Source: Henriciella barbarensis
Lineage (GTDB): Bacteria > Pseudomonadota > Alphaproteobacteria > Caulobacterales > Hyphomonadaceae
DNA length: 64,000 nt
Direction: 5' to 3'
NCBI RefSeq assembly: GCF_003576345.1
Contig: NZ_QWGB01000007.1
Span: 186,001-250,000 of the forward strand
Part shown: in pieces, positions 53,866 through 63,708 of the stretch
How positions within the stretch are numbered: position 1 is the first letter of the stretch
Layout: the number at the start of each line of letters is the position of its first letter
Position numbers and translations under genes: made by a program
Notes under the pieces: model-generated
Databases searched by the model: none
What the model was told of the DNA's origin: nothing
What the model saw: the letters and a program-made list of their open reading frames with translations, nothing else

Positions 53866-53879
53866 CTTGCGTTCGCAAG
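53866..53879. promoter_or_regulatory. Candidate MarR operator
   Basis: A CTTGCG and CGCAAG inverted repeat separated by TT lies in the 91-base gap between the divergent MarR and ABA4-like genes. It is 23 bases upstream of the MarR ATG and 56 bases before the ABA4-like ATG. Its size and position fit a MarR dimer site. Confidence 0.55.
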
Positions 53880-53934
53880 CTTATTGCAATTATACAGCAA
53901 GGATCATCGAATAGGGTCAGTGGGGGAATACCAA

Positions 53935-54360
53935 ATGGACCTTGAACTCATATTCTCACTTACAGGACTGCTCGCCATGGCAGGCTGGGCGACGCTGCTG
54001 GCTTCGCCGCTCATCCCGGTGTGGTCGGACCGGATCGCAGGCCTAATCATCCCGGCCGTGCTGTCGGCGACCTATGTGGCGCTCGCCTTCCTGCCGAATG
54101 AAAATGGTGGCGGGTTTGGCAGCCTCGAAGAGGTCGGCCAGCTTTTCACCGACCGTACGGCGCTGATGGCGGGCTGGATCCACTTCCTCGCGTTTGATCT
54201 TCTGATCGGCGCATGGGTCTGTCGAACCGCGCGCCGCGAGAACATACGCTTCTGGTGGGTTGTCCCCACCTTGCCGCTGACGTTCATGTTCGGCCCGGCT
54301 GGATTCCTTGCCTTCAGCGCTGTGCGCGTGCTGGTCGGCCTGAAACGCCAGACAGACTGA
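53935..54360 (+). CDS. ABA4-like (DUF4281) membrane protein
   Basis: This 141-residue protein has four predicted helices and the ABA4-like features LFTDRTALMAGWIHFLAFDLLIGAWVCR and FGPAGFLAF. Plant ABA4 is needed for neoxanthin synthesis; the role of bacterial relatives is unknown. The ATG at 53935 follows GGGGGA; an earlier in-frame ATG overlaps the putative operator region. It is probably controlled by the divergent MarR regulator. It is convergent with guaB (3 bases apart). Confidence 0.75.
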   Translation: MDLELIFSLTGLLAMAGWATLLASPLIPVWSDRIAGLIIPAVLSATYVALAFLPNENGGGFGSLEEVGQLFTDRTALMAGWIHFLAFDLLIGAWVCRTARRENIRFWWVVPTLPLTFMFGPAGFLAFSAVRVLVGLKRQTD

Positions 54361-54363
54361 TCG

Positions 54364-55839
<1,476 letters not shown>

Positions 55840-56020
55840 CTAGTAAGGGAGTCGCGGGCTTTCTGGAACCCCCTTTTGCAAGGAAAACTGAAACCGACAA
55901 TGGCCCCGTCCAGCCACCCGCGCCACCCGAAACGCAGCCGCTTCTTTGGTCTCGCCGAAAAACCCGATACACCCTCTTGGTTAGACCCGGCCAGACTGGC
56001 ACATAGCGGAGGCTTCATCG

Positions 56021-57727
56021 ATGATCAGGACACTTAGCACAATAGGCATGGCTGCCTTCATCGCCGCCTGCTCGCAGCCCTCTGACGTAGAGGCCCCCGC
56101 CGCCACGTCAGAGCAAGACGAAGCGACCGAAACTACGTCGATCAGCATCGAAAACCTCTCCGACATTGTGAAAACCCTTGCTTCTGACGAGTTCGAGGGC
56201 CGCGCCCCGGGCACAGTTGGCGAAACGAAGACGGTCGATTACCTCATCGACAAGTTCGAGGAGATCGGCCTGGAGCCGGGCGGGCGCGATGGCGGCTGGA
56301 CCGACCCTGTGACCCTCGTTCATTCCCGCGTCGTCGACCTTCGTGCCCTCAACGTGCAGGCCCGCGACACGACGCTTGACATGCGCCAGGGCCGCGACAT
56401 TGAGATCAGCTCATCCAATCCGCGCGAGACGATCACGATTGAAAACGCACCCATCGTCTTTGTCGGCTTCGGCGCCAGCGCACCCGAGCGCGACTGGGAC
56501 GATTATGGCGACATAGACCTCACCGGAAAGGTCGCTCTCTTCCTCGTCAATGACCCCGATTTCGGCGTCGCCGAAGACGACCCGGTCGCAGGCCGTTTCG
56601 GCGGCAATCGGATGACTTATTATGGCCGCTGGGCCTACAAGTTCGAGGAGGCCGCCCGCCGCGGCGCCGCTGCCGCCCTTGTCATCCATGAAACTGAAGC
56701 CGCAGGTTATGGCTGGAATGTCGCCGCCTCCGGCCCGGGCGACAATTACGCCGTCGCAAGCGACGGGTCGGGCAAGCCTTCGGTCGACCTTCAGGGCTGG
56801 CTCCACCTCGACATGGCGCAGCAATGGATGGAAGCGGCCGGTCAGGACCTCGACGCCCTGCGCATAGCCGCCCGCAGCGAGGATTTCGAAGCCTTCACGC
56901 TTGACGGCCTCAGCTTCAATGCCGACCTCGGCCTGGAGGTCGAACGCATCGAGAGCCAGAACGTCCTCGGCAAGATCACCGGCACAGAGCGCCCGGATGA
57001 GACCATCATGCTGTCTGGCCACTGGGACGCCTATGGCAAGGGCATCGCTGACGCGCAGGGCCGCACCGTCATGCCCGGTGCAAACGACGACGCGCTCGGC
57101 ATGGCTGGCATCATGGAAATCGCCCGCATACTGAAAGCCGGTGAACCGCTGGAGCGCACGGTCGTCGTCGCTGCTTGGACCGCTGAAGAAAGCGGCCTTC
57201 TCGGCTCGGAAGCCTATGCACAGGACCCGATCTATCCGCTTGAGACCACAGTCGCCAATTTCACCCTCGACATTCTCAACACGGCCGGTCCCGCAAAGGA
57301 TGTCATCCAGGTCGGCGAAGGCCAGAGTGAGCTTGAAGAGATGATGGCCGAAGCCGCTGACACGCAAGGCCGCTATGTCTCCCCCGAAGGTCTGCCGCAG
57401 AACGGGCTCTTCTACCGCGCAGACCATTTCTCCCTCGCCCGCCGCGGTGTGCCGGTCATCCTCATTATGGGGATCGCAGGTGGCCCGGACCTTGTCGAAG
57501 GCGGGCGCGAAGCTGGCGCAGAATGGGTCGCTGGCTATATCGCCAACCGCTACCACAACCAGAACGACGCCTGGGACCCTGACTGGGACCTTCGCGGCGC
57601 CGCGCAGGATGTTGAGCTCATCCTCGACATGACCCTCACCCTCGCCAACAGCACGAATTGGCCCGCGATCAAGGAGACGTCAGAGTTCGTCGACATCCGC
57701 GCTGAAAGCGCCGCCGCCCGCGACTAG
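56021..57727 (+). CDS. M28 family metallopeptidase lipoprotein
   Basis: This 568-residue, probably outer-membrane lipoprotein has lipobox IAAC (Cys17) and an acidic, Thr-rich linker. A PA-type insertion at about 125-270 (VFVGFGASAPERDWDDYGDIDLTGKVALFLVNDPDF, FEEAARRGAAAALVIHE) is followed by the M28 aminopeptidase domain. Metal ligands are visible: His and Asp in LSGHWDAYGKG, Asp in PGANDDALGMAG, the catalytic Glu pair in TAEESGLLGSEAY, and His in RYHNQNDAWDPDWD. GGAGG precedes the ATG. It may supply amino acids from peptides. Confidence 0.92.
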   Translation: MIRTLSTIGMAAFIAACSQPSDVEAPAATSEQDEATETTSISIENLSDIVKTLASDEFEGRAPGTVGETKTVDYLIDKFEEIGLEPGGRDGGWTDPVTLVHSRVVDLRALNVQARDTTLDMRQGRDIEISSSNPRETITIENAPIVFVGFGASAPERDWDDYGDIDLTGKVALFLVNDPDFGVAEDDPVAGRFGGNRMTYYGRWAYKFEEAARRGAAAALVIHETEAAGYGWNVAASGPGDNYAVASDGSGKPSVDLQGWLHLDMAQQWMEAAGQDLDALRIAARSEDFEAFTLDGLSFNADLGLEVERIESQNVLGKITGTERPDETIMLSGHWDAYGKGIADAQGRTVMPGANDDALGMAGIMEIARILKAGEPLERTVVVAAWTAEESGLLGSEAYAQDPIYPLETTVANFTLDILNTAGPAKDVIQVGEGQSELEEMMAEAADTQGRYVSPEGLPQNGLFYRADHFSLARRGVPVILIMGIAGGPDLVEGGREAGAEWVAGYIANRYHNQNDAWDPDWDLRGAAQDVELILDMTLTLANSTNWPAIKETSEFVDIRAESAAARD

Positions 57728-57795
57728 CGAACGAGCCTTTCCCATGAAGCCTCGGCTTAAAAGCTGGGGCTTTACGTAACGTCCGTTCGGTGTGA

Positions 57796-57817
57796 GATAG
57801 TTTCAAACGAAACTATC
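57796..57817 (+). promoter_or_regulatory. Perfect inverted repeat before the IDO-family gene
   Basis: GATAGTTTC-AAAC-GAAACTATC is a 9-bp perfect inverted repeat directly next to the AAGGGGGAA ribosome site and 13 bases before the ATG at 57830. GTTTC-N4-GAAAC is the shape of many TetR-type operators. A binding protein here would block transcription, or the hairpin could affect translation. The regulator is unknown. Confidence 0.55.
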
Positions 57818-57829
57818 AAGGGGGAAATC

Positions 57830-59026
57830 ATGCCGAAGCTCAAACCACTCGACCAGTACGACATCTCTCGTGATCGCGGCTTTCTCTGCCGCTATGATGC
57901 CGGCGCCGTCACACTTCCGGCAGAGCTGCAGCCTGCCGTGGACGCGGCCATGGCCCTGCCACACTCCATCGTGACCGGCCGCGTGCGGGAAATCCTTGCC
58001 CGTCTGCCTGTCATTGACCTCACCCGGCTCTGCAAGACCGCTACAGACGAGCAGATCCGAAAGGCTTTCGTCCATTACACCTTCATGATCCAGTCCTGGG
58101 TCTGGGGTGAGCGCGAAGTGCCAACCTCCTTGCCTGAATGTCTTGCAAAGCCCGCCTGGCAGCTGGCCGACACCCTCGATTCCAAGCCGCTGCTGACCTA
58201 TGCCACCTATGTGCTCGACAACTGGGCCAAGGTGGATGCGGACGGTCCGGTCGACCTGTCGAACGTCTACATGACCCAGCCCTTCCTCTCTGGCGGAGAT
58301 GAGGCGTGGTTTGTGCTTGTCCACGTGGCCATTGAGGCGCGCGCAGGCGACATGCTCGCGACCATTCCTGAAGTGATCGATGCCTGCGACGCCAATAACG
58401 CAACCGCCGTTGCCGCGGGCCTCAAGCGCATGTCGGAGGGCTGGGATGCCGTCAACGCCATCTTCGACCGCATGCCGGAGCGCTGCGACCCATACATCTA
58501 TTTCAACCGCGTGCGCCCCTACATCCATGGCTGGAAGGACAATCCCGCCCTTGGCGATGGCCTCATCTATGAGGGCGTCCCGGCTGGTGAAAACAAGCCG
58601 CAGGCCTTCCGCGGCCAGACCGGCTCGCAATCCTCCATCGTGCCCACCATGGACGCCTTCCTCTCCATCAGTCACGCCGACGACCCGCTGCGCCACTACC
58701 TCGAAGAGCTGCACGCCTATCGCCCGACCGGCCACCGTGCCTTCATCGAAGATGTGCGCGCCGCATCCACCCTGCGGGACTGGGTCAGTCAGCATGGCGA
58801 CGCGGCCACCCGGCAACTCTACAATGACAATGTGATGAAGCTTGCCCGCTTCCGCACCCGCCACCTCGAATATGCGGCGACCTATATCAACAAGCAGGCC
58901 GGCAACTCGCCCGGCAACGACACCGATGTTGGCACAGGCGGCACGCCCTTCATGAAATACCTGAAGAAGCACCGCGATGAAGCCGAAGCCCACTTGCTCG
59001 ACGTGGAAAAGGAAGGTGTGATCTAA
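57830..59026 (+). CDS. Indoleamine 2,3-dioxygenase family heme protein
   Basis: This 398-residue IDO-type protein would open the indole ring of tryptophan to N-formylkynurenine. It shows IYFNRVRPYIHGWKDNPALGDGLIYEG, RGQTGSQSSIVPTMDAF and HRAFIEDV, the IDO core. Proximal heme His345 lies in FRTRHLEYAATYI and Arg229 fits the substrate Arg231 of human IDO1. The distal Ser167 of human IDO1 appears to be His165 here, as judged by eye. No kynurenine formamidase or kynureninase is adjacent. AAGGGGGAA precedes the ATG, right behind the inverted repeat. Confidence 0.9.
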   Translation: MPKLKPLDQYDISRDRGFLCRYDAGAVTLPAELQPAVDAAMALPHSIVTGRVREILARLPVIDLTRLCKTATDEQIRKAFVHYTFMIQSWVWGEREVPTSLPECLAKPAWQLADTLDSKPLLTYATYVLDNWAKVDADGPVDLSNVYMTQPFLSGGDEAWFVLVHVAIEARAGDMLATIPEVIDACDANNATAVAAGLKRMSEGWDAVNAIFDRMPERCDPYIYFNRVRPYIHGWKDNPALGDGLIYEGVPAGENKPQAFRGQTGSQSSIVPTMDAFLSISHADDPLRHYLEELHAYRPTGHRAFIEDVRAASTLRDWVSQHGDAATRQLYNDNVMKLARFRTRHLEYAATYINKQAGNSPGNDTDVGTGGTPFMKYLKKHRDEAEAHLLDVEKEGVI

Positions 59027-59051
59027 AGTCCCTTTTTTCTGATCGCTCGCA

Positions 59052-61154
59052 TCAGTCGCGATTGCTCTTCCGCCGAAGGGCAACCGAAATGGTCGACGCC
59101 AGCGTTTCGATGGTGAAAGGCTTCTTGATCAGGGGGTCATCGCTCAGATCATCGTCGCCCGAGGTGACATCGTGCGCATAGCCGCTCATGAAAACGACGG
59201 TAGAGCTGGCATTGAGCGCTTTGAGCTTCCGCGCAAGCTCGTGGCCGGTCATGGCACGCATGATGATGTCGGTCAGCACAAGATCAGGCTTGTATCCTGC
59301 AGCAATCAGGCGAAGCGCCTCATCGCCTGATGGCGCCAATTCGACCGAATAGCCTAGTTCGCGCAGCGCTTCGCCGGTAAATTCTCGCAGCCGCTCATCA
59401 TCTTCGACCACTAGGATGCGCTCACCACGACCAGCTTCAGCGCCATCGAGATATACAGCCGCTTCAGCGCTGATCGCCCCTTCCTTACAGCGTGGCAGAT
59501 ACAGGCTGAACTTCGTGCCTCGGCCCTCCTCGGTATCGAGAACAATTTGTCCCTTCGACTGCTGGATGAAGCCGATAACCTGGCTGAGGCCCAGACCGGT
59601 GCCCTTCCCGACTTCCTTGGTCGTGAAGAATGGATCGAACACCTTTCTGGCAATCTCTGGGGGCATGCCAACGCCGGTATCCTCTACCGAAATGCAGGCA
59701 AATTCTCCCGGCTCAACTTCCAGCTCAGCCGCGCGGGCTTCGCCGATGGTCTGCTTGTTCACGCTAAGTCGGAGGTTACCACCATCCGGCATGGCATCCC
59801 GCGCATTGATCGCAAGGTTCAGAAGCGCGTTCTCAAGCTGCGTGGCATCGGCGAGGATGTCACAGACGTCAGGCTCTGCCTCGACGTCGATGATGATCTG
59901 CTCGCCTATGGCCCGTGAGATCAACTCTTCCATCGAAGAGACAAGCTCACACGGATTGAGGCGGCTCGGCGCCAGAGACTGCTTCCTCGCAAAGGCCAGC
60001 AATTGCTGGGTCAGTTTCGCAGCCCGGTGCGCGCCATCCTCAGCCGCTTCGATCAGACGGACATGATCTGCGCTTTCACTCCCAAGGCGCCGGCGAAGGA
60101 TGTTGAGGGCACTTATGATGACCGCCAGCATATTGTTGAAATCATGAGCAATTCCGCCTGTCAGCTGCCCTATCGCCTCAAGCCGCTGCACCCTGTTCAA
60201 CTTTTCCTCGGCCTCCAGCTTTTTGGCGACTTCTTCCTGGACGCGTTCTTCAAGGTTTGTCGTTAGCTGGCGCAATTCATCCAGAATTTGGCTCCGGTCA
60301 GTAACGTCCCACGCTTCCACGAAGATGCCGTCCACCTGGCCGGCCGCATCCCGCGTCGGCTGATAGACAAAATCGACGACGCGCGTCTCGGCTTGCCCAT
60401 CACGCACGAGCTCGATTGGCATTTCCGAGCCGACATAGGGTTTTGCGGTCCGGTAAACTTCACCGAGCAGGTCGACAAAGCCTTGCGAAACAACTTCCGG
60501 CAAAACGTTAGATACGGCTTGGCCAAGAACGCTGTCGCGTTGCCCGATCAGATCGAGATAGGCGCTGTTGGCGATCTCGAAAACATGCTCAGGCCCTTTG
60601 AGAACGGCGATTGCCCCCGGCGCCTGCGCAAATAGATCGCGCATCCTGTCAATCTCAGCCGCTCTCTCGCGTGCAGCCAGAACCTTGTCCGTGACCTCAT
60701 GGCCTTGATTGAAAACGCCTAGCACTTCGCCGTCGGCCCCCAGAATGGGGCTCAGTGAATAGTTCCAGTAGGTTTCCTCTGCGATGCCCCCGCGCTCGAT
60801 CTCAAGCAGCTGGTCAAACGAAGTAACGGACTCGGCGTGATTCAACACGGCGTCGAATTGCGGGCCAACGACGCCCCAGATATCGGTCCAGACCTCGCTG
60901 GCTTTTTGCCCAAGCGCTTTAGGATGGCGGTCTCGCGGCACCCCAGACCATTCATCATTGTAGAGCAGACGAAGGTCGCGGCCCCAATAGATTGCGGTTG
61001 GCATGTTCGAGTTGAGCGCAAGACTTAGAACGATCCGCAATGCATCCGGCCACTGATCCAGCGGCCCGAATGGGTGCGATCCCCAATCATAGGCGCGTAT
61101 ACGCTCGGACATCTCGCCGTCGCCGACCAGCCACCGGGCATTACTTTCCTTCAT
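59052..61154 (-). CDS. Hybrid sensor histidine kinase with C-terminal receiver domain
   Basis: This 700-residue protein has a PAS-like region at about 22-155 (DWGSHPFGPLDQWP...), a second PAS at about 168-290, a coiled coil, and a HisKA with phospho-acceptor His337 in GGIAHDFNN. A HATPase_c domain (NLAINARDAMP, DTGVGMP, FFTTKEVGKGTGLGLS) follows. The receiver domain (about 580-695) carries Asp629 in LVLTDIIM and Lys in IKKPF. No membrane helix is seen, so it is probably a cytoplasmic kinase. It stands among other two-component genes. Confidence 0.92.
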   Translation of the reverse strand: MKESNARWLVGDGEMSERIRAYDWGSHPFGPLDQWPDALRIVLSLALNSNMPTAIYWGRDLRLLYNDEWSGVPRDRHPKALGQKASEVWTDIWGVVGPQFDAVLNHAESVTSFDQLLEIERGGIAEETYWNYSLSPILGADGEVLGVFNQGHEVTDKVLAARERAAEIDRMRDLFAQAPGAIAVLKGPEHVFEIANSAYLDLIGQRDSVLGQAVSNVLPEVVSQGFVDLLGEVYRTAKPYVGSEMPIELVRDGQAETRVVDFVYQPTRDAAGQVDGIFVEAWDVTDRSQILDELRQLTTNLEERVQEEVAKKLEAEEKLNRVQRLEAIGQLTGGIAHDFNNMLAVIISALNILRRRLGSESADHVRLIEAAEDGAHRAAKLTQQLLAFARKQSLAPSRLNPCELVSSMEELISRAIGEQIIIDVEAEPDVCDILADATQLENALLNLAINARDAMPDGGNLRLSVNKQTIGEARAAELEVEPGEFACISVEDTGVGMPPEIARKVFDPFFTTKEVGKGTGLGLSQVIGFIQQSKGQIVLDTEEGRGTKFSLYLPRCKEGAISAEAAVYLDGAEAGRGERILVVEDDERLREFTGEALRELGYSVELAPSGDEALRLIAAGYKPDLVLTDIIMRAMTGHELARKLKALNASSTVVFMSGYAHDVTSGDDDLSDDPLIKKPFTIETLASTISVALRRKSNRD

Positions 61155-61280
61155 AGGCGATCTCGTAGCCTACAGCATTTGGACGCGTCACCATTCACCC
61201 ACAATCTCCAGATGTAAAACAAGCGCTTAATACAACTGCGCCAGGAAGCAATGCTTCCGTGGCGGACTTGGGCGCGAAGC

Positions 61281-61568
61281 TCAGCCGCTCCGGTCTACCG
61301 GCTCCAGTTCTTTTGGCGCGTTCGCCTTGCGTTCGACCTTCTTGCGGAGTTTTGGTTTGGGCAGCAGGCGAAAGCGCGACTGGCACCAGGCAAAGCCGAC
61401 GCCCACATCGATGAGCGCGTCAGATCGCCCGCATGGGCACATGAACTCCCAAACGCCCCAGATACGATAGGTCTCGCCTTCGACCAGCGGCACTGGCTCA
61501 CCCGTCACATGGTTCGGTGACGCGTTCACGCACAGTACCAGATCGCCATCATTCACGTCATAGGACAT
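61281..61568 (-). CDS. Hypothetical 95-residue protein with CPCG motif
   Basis: This small soluble protein has four Cys: one near residue 13, a CPCG pair near 44-46 and one at about 62. A GETYRIWGVWEFMCPCGRSDALIDVGVGFAWCQSRFR core and a very basic PKPKLRKKVERKA tail suggest a metal-binding or nucleic-acid-associated fold. No family is recognised. There is no ribosome site before the ATG. It lies between the hybrid kinase and the divergent PAS kinase. Confidence 0.6.
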   Translation of the reverse strand: MSYDVNDGDLVLCVNASPNHVTGEPVPLVEGETYRIWGVWEFMCPCGRSDALIDVGVGFAWCQSRFRLLPKPKLRKKVERKANAPKELEPVDRSG

Positions 61569-61715
61569 GAGAGGGAGATAGCATGGGTGCTAGGCGCGCG
61601 AAAGGAATAGCCCGTCAGCCAGCGATCACAAGTGAGAGAAATCCGGGGCGCAGACGCAACATTTGCGAATGAGGCGAATTTCGCTAGTGCGATGAGATAA
61701 TTCCGGGAGACCGCA

Positions 61716-63302
61716 ATGCAGAATGAAGCGCTGGTGCCACAATTCACGGGTCCGGAAGAATTGCGCACAGAGCTGTTCCAGTTGCTCGCGAACGACTCAC
61801 GCGCCGTCGACCTCGTGTTGCAACACTGCTTCGACGGCGTGTTTTACTGGGATCTGAAAGACTTCGCGCGCCAGTTCGTCGGCCCGAAATTCTGGGAGAT
61901 GCTCGGCGTCGACGCCGGCTCGAAGGAGGCCAGGGACTGGCATAATCGGGTTCATTCCGAAGACCGCCAGAATTTCTACGAGGCGATCGAAAAAGCGTGC
62001 CAGAACCCGGACGTCGGGATTGATGAGATCGTCCGCTACCGCATAACGAATGGGGACTGGCTGCACATCCGTACTCGCGGTTTGATCATTCTCGATGCCG
62101 CGGGGCTGCCCTCCCGACTACTCGTTCTCAACAGCGATGTCAGTGAACAGGTCTCGCTGGAAGCATCCGAGCGCGCCAGCCGGACGCAACTTGAACAGGC
62201 CTTGAAGGACAAACAGACCTCCGAAGAAGAGCTCCAATTCATCTTCGACGCCATGCCCCTCCAGGTCTTCTACAAGGACGACAAGAACATCATTCTGCGC
62301 GCCAACAAGCTGGCGGCTGACAGCCTCGGAATGAAGGCCGAAGACTTGAAGGGCGCTGATACTTACGATCTCTTTCCCGACATGGCCGCCAAGTATCACG
62401 AGGACGACCTCAAGGTCATCGACAGCGGTGTACCAGAGCTTGGCATTGTCGAAGCCTACGCCCCAAAAGACAGACCGACGGGCTGGGTTAAGACAGACAA
62501 GATCCCGATGAGTTTCGAGGACGGCAGCCGGACGCTTCTCGTCGTTGCAGCGGACATCACCGAACTCAAGGAGCAGTCTTCCAGGCTCGAAAAACTGTCT
62601 GAAGCTTCAAGCCAGTTCGCCTCCATCGCAGCCCATGACCTTCGAAGCCCCCTGCGCCAGACGCGCGCCCTCATGGACATGCTGCTAATGGAAGTGCGCG
62701 ATGCAGGCGTCGAGCTTTCAGACGACGGCACCTTTGCGCTGGAGCACATCACTACCAGCCTGAAAAAGATGGAGAAGATGGTCTCCGACCTGCACATGCT
62801 CTCCAAACTTGAAAGCCGCTCGGTGGAGCGCCTTCCCGTCGACATCAACATCGTGATGGACCGCGTCCAGCGGGCGCATGAGGAGCTGATCGTTCAGGCG
62901 AATGCCAGCATCACCGTCGACCAGATACCGCAGATCATCGGTTCGGAGCGGCTTGTCGAGTACGTCCTGTCGAACCTCCTTCGAAACGCCTGCAATTTCC
63001 GCAAGGGCGATAGCGTGAATATCCACGTTCAAGCTCAGCTGGACGTCCCCAGGCAACGCCAGAAAATCTACTTCAGCGACAATGGCATCGGCGTGCCTGA
63101 GGGTCAGCACAAACGCATATTCGAGCCCTTTGCGCGCCTCGAAGCTGGCAAGTCTGGCGAAGGGACTGGCCTCGGTCTCGCGATCGTATCGCGGATCATG
63201 GCTGCACATGGCGGCGACGTGTCTATTGATTCTTCCTTCAAATCGGGCACTAGATTCATCCTGGAGTTTCCCGTGGCAGGAGTATTGACCCATGGCTCGT
63301 GA
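61716..63302 (+). CDS. PAS domain sensor histidine kinase
   Basis: This 528-residue cytoplasmic kinase has a PAS-PAC at about 32-150 (DGVFYWDLKDFARQFVGPKFWEML...), a second PAS at about 170-290 (QFIFDAMPLQVFYKDDKNIILRAN) and HisKA with His307 in SIAAHDLRSPL. HATPase_c (LSNLLRNACNF, FSDNGIGVPEGQ, GTGLGLAIVSRIM) follows. GGGAGA precedes the ATG. It overlaps the next response regulator gene by 11 bases, so the two form a kinase-regulator pair like the Rcp1-type systems. Confidence 0.94.
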   Translation: MQNEALVPQFTGPEELRTELFQLLANDSRAVDLVLQHCFDGVFYWDLKDFARQFVGPKFWEMLGVDAGSKEARDWHNRVHSEDRQNFYEAIEKACQNPDVGIDEIVRYRITNGDWLHIRTRGLIILDAAGLPSRLLVLNSDVSEQVSLEASERASRTQLEQALKDKQTSEEELQFIFDAMPLQVFYKDDKNIILRANKLAADSLGMKAEDLKGADTYDLFPDMAAKYHEDDLKVIDSGVPELGIVEAYAPKDRPTGWVKTDKIPMSFEDGSRTLLVVAADITELKEQSSRLEKLSEASSQFASIAAHDLRSPLRQTRALMDMLLMEVRDAGVELSDDGTFALEHITTSLKKMEKMVSDLHMLSKLESRSVERLPVDINIVMDRVQRAHEELIVQANASITVDQIPQIIGSERLVEYVLSNLLRNACNFRKGDSVNIHVQAQLDVPRQRQKIYFSDNGIGVPEGQHKRIFEPFARLEAGKSGEGTGLGLAIVSRIMAAHGGDVSIDSSFKSGTRFILEFPVAGVLTHGS

Positions 63303-63708
63303 GCTGAGTGTACTTGTGGTAGATGATGACCCGATCGATCAGCGGCTGATCAGCTCGGCCCTGCGCAAGTTCAGCGACTCCATCAATATCCGGATCGCGG
63401 AGGGCGGCCTGGAGGCGCTCGACTCCTTTTCCAAGGATGGCTTGCCGGACCTTGTCGTCACGGACATCAAGATGCCCGGCATAGATGGACACCAGCTTGT
63501 CGACCTCATTCGCGGCACCCCAAAATACTGCTGCGTGCCGATTGTCGCTTACTCAACCTCCATGGATGAGCAGGATGTTCGCAGCGCCTATATGGAAGGC
63601 GCCAATGCGTACATCGTGAAGCCATCTTCACAGGCAAATTATCTCGAAATAGGCCGCGCCATCATCGATTTCTGGACAAAGACGGCAGAGCTTCCACGCC
63701 TCAGCTAA
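63292..63708 (+). CDS. Single-domain response regulator (Rcp1-like)
   Basis: This 138-residue receiver-only protein has LVVDDDPIDQRLI at the start, phospho-acceptor Asp58 in LVVTDIKMPG, Thr/Ser in VAYSTS and Lys in AYIVKPSS. No output domain is attached, so it acts by protein contact or as a phosphorelay shuttle. The overlapping kinase gene is its likely partner; the hybrid kinase at 59-61 kb is another candidate. It overlaps the convergent receiver gene at its 3' end by eight bases. Confidence 0.94.
   Translation: MARELSVLVVDDDPIDQRLISSALRKFSDSINIRIAEGGLEALDSFSKDGLPDLVVTDIKMPGIDGHQLVDLIRGTPKYCCVPIVAYSTSMDEQDVRSAYMEGANAYIVKPSSQANYLEIGRAIIDFWTKTAELPRLS

Noticed and set aside
56411-57556. 381-codon open frame antisense to the M28 peptidase
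   Set aside because: It is antisense to clearly conserved metal-binding motifs and has no recognisable domain.
57803-59083. 426-codon open frame antisense to the IDO-family gene
   Set aside because: It mirrors the IDO gene codon for codon on the other strand, has no ribosome site and no family motif, whereas the plus-strand product is clearly IDO-like.
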